Shown here in pieces: positions 5,898-6,816 of a DNA stretch of 6,816 nt. Where the stretch lies: the NCBI GenBank assembly GCA_045602325.1, contig JAZSBH010000117.1, positions 1 through 6,816 of the forward strand. The letters run 5' to 3'. The translations under genes were made by a program, and so were the position numbers. Under the pieces are notes generated by a model, which worked only from the letters and a program-made list of their open reading frames with translations, was not told the DNA's origin and did not search any database. The number at the start of each line of letters is the position of its first letter. The stretch's first letter is position 1. Source of the DNA: CAMEON01 sp045602325 (lineage in GTDB: Bacteria; Bacillota; Clostridia; Oscillospirales; CAG-272).

Positions 5898-6764
5898 TTA
5901 TTTTCTTTTCAATTCACCGGCATAGACCGCCCCGCAGCAGAGCCCGTAGGGAATGGTGTGGAGCAGGAAGGGCACGAGGATGGCCACCACCGATAGGGCG
6001 ACCCACCCTGCAAGGCTGATCCGCAAAACAAAGGGTCTCACGAACCCTCGGCGGAAGCCACGGAAATAGCGGTTGACCTCGCTTACGGAAATCCCGTCGT
6101 GGATGAACACAAAGTAGCCAAAGCCCGCGCGCAGACCCGAGAGAAAGAGCATCAAGACTCCAAATGCGAGGCACAGAAGCAGGGATACACCGGTCAGCAG
6201 GTTACACAGCGAGGTGTGCACGCCGCGATTGGCCATCTGGGCAAATACCCCGGCCAGGGTGCGGTAGCCCGCCAGGGGCAGTCCCACCGACAGGATGGCC
6301 CAACCCAAAGTCTCCAGCCCCACCACCAGGGTACGGCCGTAGGCGCGGAGGGAGGTGAAGGGATGGAACACCTCGGACAGGGTGGGGGTAGCCGCCGTCA
6401 CGGGCAAGCCCGACGGCATGGCGGAAACCGTTGAGCGGACGGTCATGAGGCAGGCTAGCCGCCACGTAGCGGAGGCCAGCGGGAGCACCAAAAGCAACGC
6501 CAGCAGTCCCATGAGCCCGTAGGTGGCGATATCCAGCCACAGAGCGTCTCCGACAATCAGGTAGCCTACCATATACAGTCCGATCGAGAGCATGTACACT
6601 CCCACCGCCGTTACCAGAACAACGATCAGGGAAAGGATCAGGGTCATGCGGTTCTGCGGCACCGAGCGACCGTCCAGAACAAGGCGGGCCTTCCGGCGAA
6701 TATCCGCCGCACGGACCCGCCTACTGCCGGTTCGGATATTCTCCTGTTGTGTGGTCATATCCAT
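5898..6764 (-). CDS. Integral membrane protein of unknown function (possibly DUF975-like)
   Basis: A 288-residue protein with a basic, hydrophilic N-terminus (about 1-38, with arginine-rich RTGSRRVRAADIRRKAR at 11-27), then five or six hydrophobic segments: about 41-70, 79-100, 143-165, 186-212 and 246-284 (the last may be two helices). It ends in a short basic tail, GELKRK. The pattern of paired helices with a soluble connector (about 213-245, rich in aromatic residues and arginine) resembles DUF975/YciC-type membrane proteins, but no diagnostic motif confirms that. No signal peptide or catalytic motif is seen. The start is placed at ATG 6764 because GGAAAGGAG ends 7 nt before it; an in-frame TTG at 6782 overlaps that ribosome-binding site and is unlikely to be used. 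An ATG two codons further in (6758) is also possible. The stop is 33 nt from the next gene, so it is probably co-transcribed with the dehydratase. Any functional link to glycan synthesis is inference. Confidence 0.8.
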   Translation of the reverse strand: MDMTTQQENIRTGSRRVRAADIRRKARLVLDGRSVPQNRMTLILSLIVVLVTAVGVYMLSIGLYMVGYLIVGDALWLDIATYGLMGLLALLLVLPLASATWRLACLMTVRSTVSAMPSGLPVTAATPTLSEVFHPFTSLRAYGRTLVVGLETLGWAILSVGLPLAGYRTLAGVFAQMANRGVHTSLCNLLTGVSLLLCLAFGVLMLFLSGLRAGFGYFVFIHDGISVSEVNRYFRGFRRGFVRPFVLRISLAGWVALSVVAILVPFLLHTIPYGLCCGAVYAGELKRK

Positions 6765-6771
6765 AAAGCGA

Positions 6772-6780
6772 CTCCTTTCC
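6772..6780 (-). promoter_or_regulatory. Ribosome-binding site that sets the start of the membrane-protein gene
   Basis: On the minus strand GGAAAGGAG (6780 to 6772) stands 7 nt before ATG 6764, an ideal spacing. It overlaps the in-frame TTG at 6782-6780, so the longer 294-residue reading is unlikely. The promoter must lie further upstream; nothing convincing is visible in 6781-6816. Confidence 0.85.
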
Positions 6781-6816
6781 AATGAATCGGTGATCGGTAT
6801 ATGTTCAAATTGGGGG

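Noticed and set aside
3762..5996. A 744-codon open frame on the + strand opposite the dehydratase, longer than the real gene
   Set aside because: It starts at GTG with no ribosome-binding site, runs antisense through a gene with complete family motifs, and its translation is rich in His, Gln and Arg with no recognisable domain. It is explained by GC-biased codon usage on the other strand.
6781..6816. Possible promoter for the minus-strand operon (TTGAAC-like -35)
   Set aside because: No acceptable -10 box occurs at the right distance on the minus strand, and the window ends before the upstream region can be judged.

Overview
The window looks like chromosomal DNA from a fairly GC-rich Gram-positive Clostridia-type bacterium, perhaps an Oscillospiraceae/Ruminococcaceae-like gut organism. 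This rests on strong AAAGGAG/GGAGG ribosome-binding sites, a consensus sigma-A promoter, a BspA-like leucine-rich repeat protein, a short archaeal/eukaryotic-type prolyl-tRNA synthetase, and a long intergenic palindromic element. The placement is inference; no rRNA or other phylogenetic marker was available.

Layout. On the + strand: (1) the 3' part of a BspA-like leucine-rich repeat protein (to 730), open at the window edge, followed by a hairpin terminator (767-796). (2) A consensus -35/-10 promoter (819-847) driving proS (890-2332), with a weaker terminator at 2344-2371. (3) A 205-bp structured palindromic element (2374-2578) with imperfect terminal inverted repeats and four internal hairpins. 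(4) A SEDS-family (RodA-like) peptidoglycan glycosyltransferase (2618-3748), whose Shine-Dalgarno is separated from its ATG by a small hairpin. A hairpin terminator (3780-3822) lies between this gene and the convergent minus-strand genes.

On the - strand, read from the right edge: an unrecognised integral membrane protein (6764 down to 5898), then, 33 nt on, a membrane-anchored nucleotide-sugar 4,6-dehydratase of the CapD/PglF/WbpM family (5864 down to 3834). The two probably form an operon. Bases 6781-6816 upstream of it hold no gene or promoter that I can support.

Functionally the window mixes housekeeping translation (ProRS) with cell-envelope work: a surface-type LRR protein, a SEDS polymerase and a UDP-sugar-modifying enzyme. 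The genes otherwise look like independent transcription units rather than one pathway. I see no defence system, CRISPR array, RNA gene or phage module. The part least explained by ordinary annotation is the palindromic element between proS and the SEDS gene.
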